A stretch of 8,525 nt of DNA from an uncultured Bacilli bacterium (lineage in GTDB: Bacteria > Bacillota_I > Bacilli_A > RF39 > UBA660). Of the stretch, positions 6,688 through 8,525 are shown piece by piece. Where the stretch lies: positions 1 to 8,525 of the forward strand of contig CANPXQ010000033.1 in assembly GCA_947586295.1 (NCBI GenBank), read 5' to 3'. The notes under the pieces were generated by a model that did not search any database, was not told the origin of the DNA, and saw nothing but the letters and a program-made list of their open reading frames with translations. Within the stretch, counting starts at the first letter, position 1; every line of letters begins with the position of its first letter. The translations under genes and the position numbers were made by a program.

Positions 6688-7458
6688 ATGAAAAAAATAA
6701 TATTATGTTTTATCTTTCTTTTGTTATTAAGTGGTTGTAGTGTTGAATATAACTTGAATATAACTAAGGATGATTTTCAAGAAACGACGACTCTTTTAGC
6801 GGATAAAAATTTAGCCGATACTGAAAAATATCAAGATATAAGTATTGTCGACATATTTAAAAAAATAGATCATAATTATTATGAACCAATTTATTTTAAC
6901 GATGAAAGATATGATTATTATGTGGGTGGTATGCAACCTAATGTTAATTATTATGAAGTTAAACCTTATCAATTAAATGAATACGTTGGTGTTAGTTTTA
7001 ATCATAATTTTAAATTAAATGATATTTATCGGTCTAATGCTATTAAACAATGCTTTGAAGAATTAACTATTCAAAACAGTGATAATTTCATTTTATTTCG
7101 AACGAATAATAAATGTGATGTTTTTGATAAGTATCCATTGTTAGAAAATATAGTTGTAAAAATAAGTACACCATTAGAAGTTATTGCCAGTAATGCTGAT
7201 AAAGTAGAAAATAATACTTATATATGGAATATTGACAAAGATAATTATCATAATAAAGCAGTTAGATTGACTTATGATTTAAAAAAAGGAAGTGAAATTC
7301 CGGATATTGAAAAAGAAGATGAGGAAAAAGAAGTAGTAGAAGAAAAAGAGGAAAAAAAGAAAAATAATAAATATAATATAGTTATTATTTTAGTTAGTTT
7401 TATCATTTTAGGGGTTGTTTTAGGATTGGTAATTAAATATAAAAAGGTTAGGTTATAG
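6688..7458 (+). CDS. lipoprotein with C-terminal membrane anchor, LppM/DUF3153-like
   Basis: This 256-residue protein has a classic lipoprotein signal: MKK, a hydrophobic core, then lipobox LSGC with the lipidated cysteine at position 17. The outer domain (about 18-200) looks mostly beta. It contains VVKISTPLEVIASNADKV (156-173) and NNTYIW (175-180), which recall the NAD...GNTYTW pattern of LppM/DUF3153-type lipoproteins; this assignment is tentative. A Glu/Lys-rich spacer (about 203-227) leads to a C-terminal membrane helix (230-250) and a basic tail KYKKVRL, so the protein would be anchored at both ends. Two cysteines, C122 and C143, could pair outside. It lies 15 bp after the hydrolase gene in the same operon. 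Its role is unknown; a scaffold or accessory part of the secretion complex at the outer membrane face is an inference from position. No catalytic motif is seen. Confidence 0.75.
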   Translation: MKKIILCFIFLLLLSGCSVEYNLNITKDDFQETTTLLADKNLADTEKYQDISIVDIFKKIDHNYYEPIYFNDERYDYYVGGMQPNVNYYEVKPYQLNEYVGVSFNHNFKLNDIYRSNAIKQCFEELTIQNSDNFILFRTNNKCDVFDKYPLLENIVVKISTPLEVIASNADKVENNTYIWNIDKDNYHNKAVRLTYDLKKGSEIPDIEKEDEEKEVVEEKEEKKKNNKYNIVIILVSFIILGVVLGLVIKYKKVRL

Positions 7459-7487
7459 TTGTTAAATATGGAATTTTTTTGTATAAT
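7459..7487 (+). promoter_or_regulatory. probable internal promoter for the coupling-protein gene
   Basis: TTGTTA (7459-7464) matches four of six -35 positions and is spaced 17 bp from a perfect TATAAT (7482-7487). It begins right after the lipoprotein stop codon. Transcription would start near 7494, giving a leader of about 17 nt. This 52-bp gap is the longest in the operon, consistent with an added promoter. The T-run at 7474-7480 has no stem before it, so I do not call a terminator. Confidence 0.6.
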
Positions 7488-7510
7488 ACATAAAGAAAGA
7501 AGAGAATGTT

Positions 7511-8525
7511 ATGAAATTCAAAATAGATAAGAAAGATTTATTAATGTTTGTCATTTATTGTATTTTATTACTATATTTATGTGCCATAGCTATTTTGAAC
7601 TTTACTTCATTATTAAATGAAGGAGTTTTTTATGGTCTATCACCATTTAAAGCTTTTACATTTCCTTACTTACCAATCACTTTATTAATGTTTGTTGGAG
7701 CTTTAATAGCAATATTTTCTAGTGTATCATCTTATATTTTTAAAAAGGAAAAAGGTCATGGGATTGGGTTGAAATTTAAAACTAAAGAAAGTGATGGATA
7801 CGCTAAATGGGCTGATGATAAAGAAATAAAAAAAGGGGAAGATGTAGTTAAAATTGATCGTCTTGCTGATAGTTTAGATGCTGCTGGAATTCCTTTAATT
7901 AATAATGAAAAAGAAACATATATTGATAATGGTGAATATCATAGTTTAATATTAGGGTCTACCGGTAGTGGTAAAACTCAAACAATAGTAAAGCCAATGG
8001 TTAATTTACTAGCTAAAAAAGGGGAAAGTATGATTATTACGGACCCTAAAGGCGAAATATATAAATATGCGGCTAATTATTTAAAAAAAAGCGGTTATAA
8101 AATTATTTTATTAAATTTTAGAGAACCGCAAAATGGTAATGCTTGGAATCCGTTAACTTTACCTTATCAATATTATAAAGCAGGAAATTTAGATAAAGCA
8201 ACAGAATTACTCGACGATATAGCTTTAAATATTTTATATGATCCTAATAATAAAAATGATTCTGACTTCTGGGAAAAAAGTGCCGCTGACTATTTTTCTG
8301 GTTTAGCGTTGGGATTATTTATGGATGCCAAAGAAAAAGAAGTTAATTTAAATAGCATTAATTTAATGAGTACTGTTGGGGAAGAAAGATGTGGTACTAG
8401 TCATTACATTAATGAATATTTTCGGATGAAAGGTGAAAGTTCGAGCCCCTATATTTTTGCATCTAATACGATAAATTCTCCTAGTGATACTAAAGGGGGT
8501 ATTTTATCTACATTTCGTCAAAAAA
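7511..8525 (+). CDS. virD4: VirD4/TraG-type coupling protein ATPase (partial, runs off the window end)
   Basis: The first 338 residues of a type IV coupling protein are visible; the family usually runs to about 600, so the C-terminal half lies beyond the window. It brings the relaxase-DNA complex to the secretion channel and pumps DNA using ATP. Two N-terminal membrane helices (about 11-30 and 54-77) are followed by GYAKWADDKEI (96-106), the family's conserved lead-in. Walker A GSTGSGKT is at 149-156 and Walker B-like MIITDPKGE at 174-182. After that come LLNFREP and NAWNPL, typical of TraG proteins, and DFWEKSAADYFSGL. ATG 7511 follows a modest ribosome site in AAGAAGAG (about 7497-7504); the earlier ATG at 7506 is closed after two codons. 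The frame is intact to the last base. It has its own probable promoter. Confidence 0.92.
   Translation, partial: MKFKIDKKDLLMFVIYCILLLYLCAIAILNFTSLLNEGVFYGLSPFKAFTFPYLPITLLMFVGALIAIFSSVSSYIFKKEKGHGIGLKFKTKESDGYAKWADDKEIKKGEDVVKIDRLADSLDAAGIPLINNEKETYIDNGEYHSLILGSTGSGKTQTIVKPMVNLLAKKGESMIITDPKGEIYKYAANYLKKSGYKIILLNFREPQNGNAWNPLTLPYQYYKAGNLDKATELLDDIALNILYDPNNKNDSDFWEKSAADYFSGLALGLFMDAKEKEVNLNSINLMSTVGEERCGTSHYINEYFRMKGESSSPYIFASNTINSPSDTKGGILSTFRQK

Noticed and set aside
178..7458. UGA-as-tryptophan genetic code, suggested by AT-rich Mollicute-like composition and stop codons of only TAA/TAG
   Set aside because: All Trp codons in the translated genes are TGG and no in-frame TGA occurs, so the standard code is sufficient.
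7471..7481. T-run as a rho-independent terminator after the lipoprotein gene
   Set aside because: No stem precedes it; the run lies in the spacer of a probable promoter.

Overview
The window is strongly AT-rich, with A/T-ending codons, Shine-Dalgarno sites of the AGGTGA/GGTGA/GAGGGG type, a lipobox lipoprotein and an envelope protein that looks Gram-positive. This points to a low-GC Bacillota-type bacterium, plausibly a gut lineage near the walled relatives of Mollicutes, or a mobile element living in one. Every Trp in the translated genes is TGG and no gene reads through TGA, so the standard bacterial code fits. The exact host cannot be named from the sequence.

Layout. Bases 1-128 may hold the 3' end of an upstream gene. 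A promoter (106-134) with an extended -10 box then starts a tightly packed plus-strand operon: a polytopic VirB6/TrbL-like channel protein (178-2361), a PrgI-family small membrane protein (2386-2709), a VirB4 ATPase carried on two adjacent genes (N-domain 2684-3250, motor part 3252-5039), a membrane-anchored two-domain wall hydrolase with GH24 lysozyme and M23 peptidase domains (5074-6672), and a lipoprotein with a C-terminal membrane anchor (6688-7458). A second promoter (7459-7487) precedes a VirD4/TraG coupling ATPase (7511 to the window end, truncated).

Together these form the core of a Gram-positive type IV secretion (conjugation) module. VirB6 and PrgI would form the membrane channel, VirB4 would energise it, the hydrolase would open the peptidoglycan, and VirD4 would deliver the DNA-relaxase substrate. 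The genes are separated by 1-52 bp or overlap, as expected for co-transcription with translational coupling. No relaxase, VirB8-like protein, integrase, origin of transfer or attachment site is visible, so whether this is an integrative conjugative element or a plasmid cannot be decided here.

The least ordinary points are the split VirB4, the GH24+M23 hydrolase with twelve cysteines all outside the membrane, a perfect 10-bp hairpin early in that hydrolase gene, and the LppM-like doubly anchored lipoprotein inside the conjugation operon.
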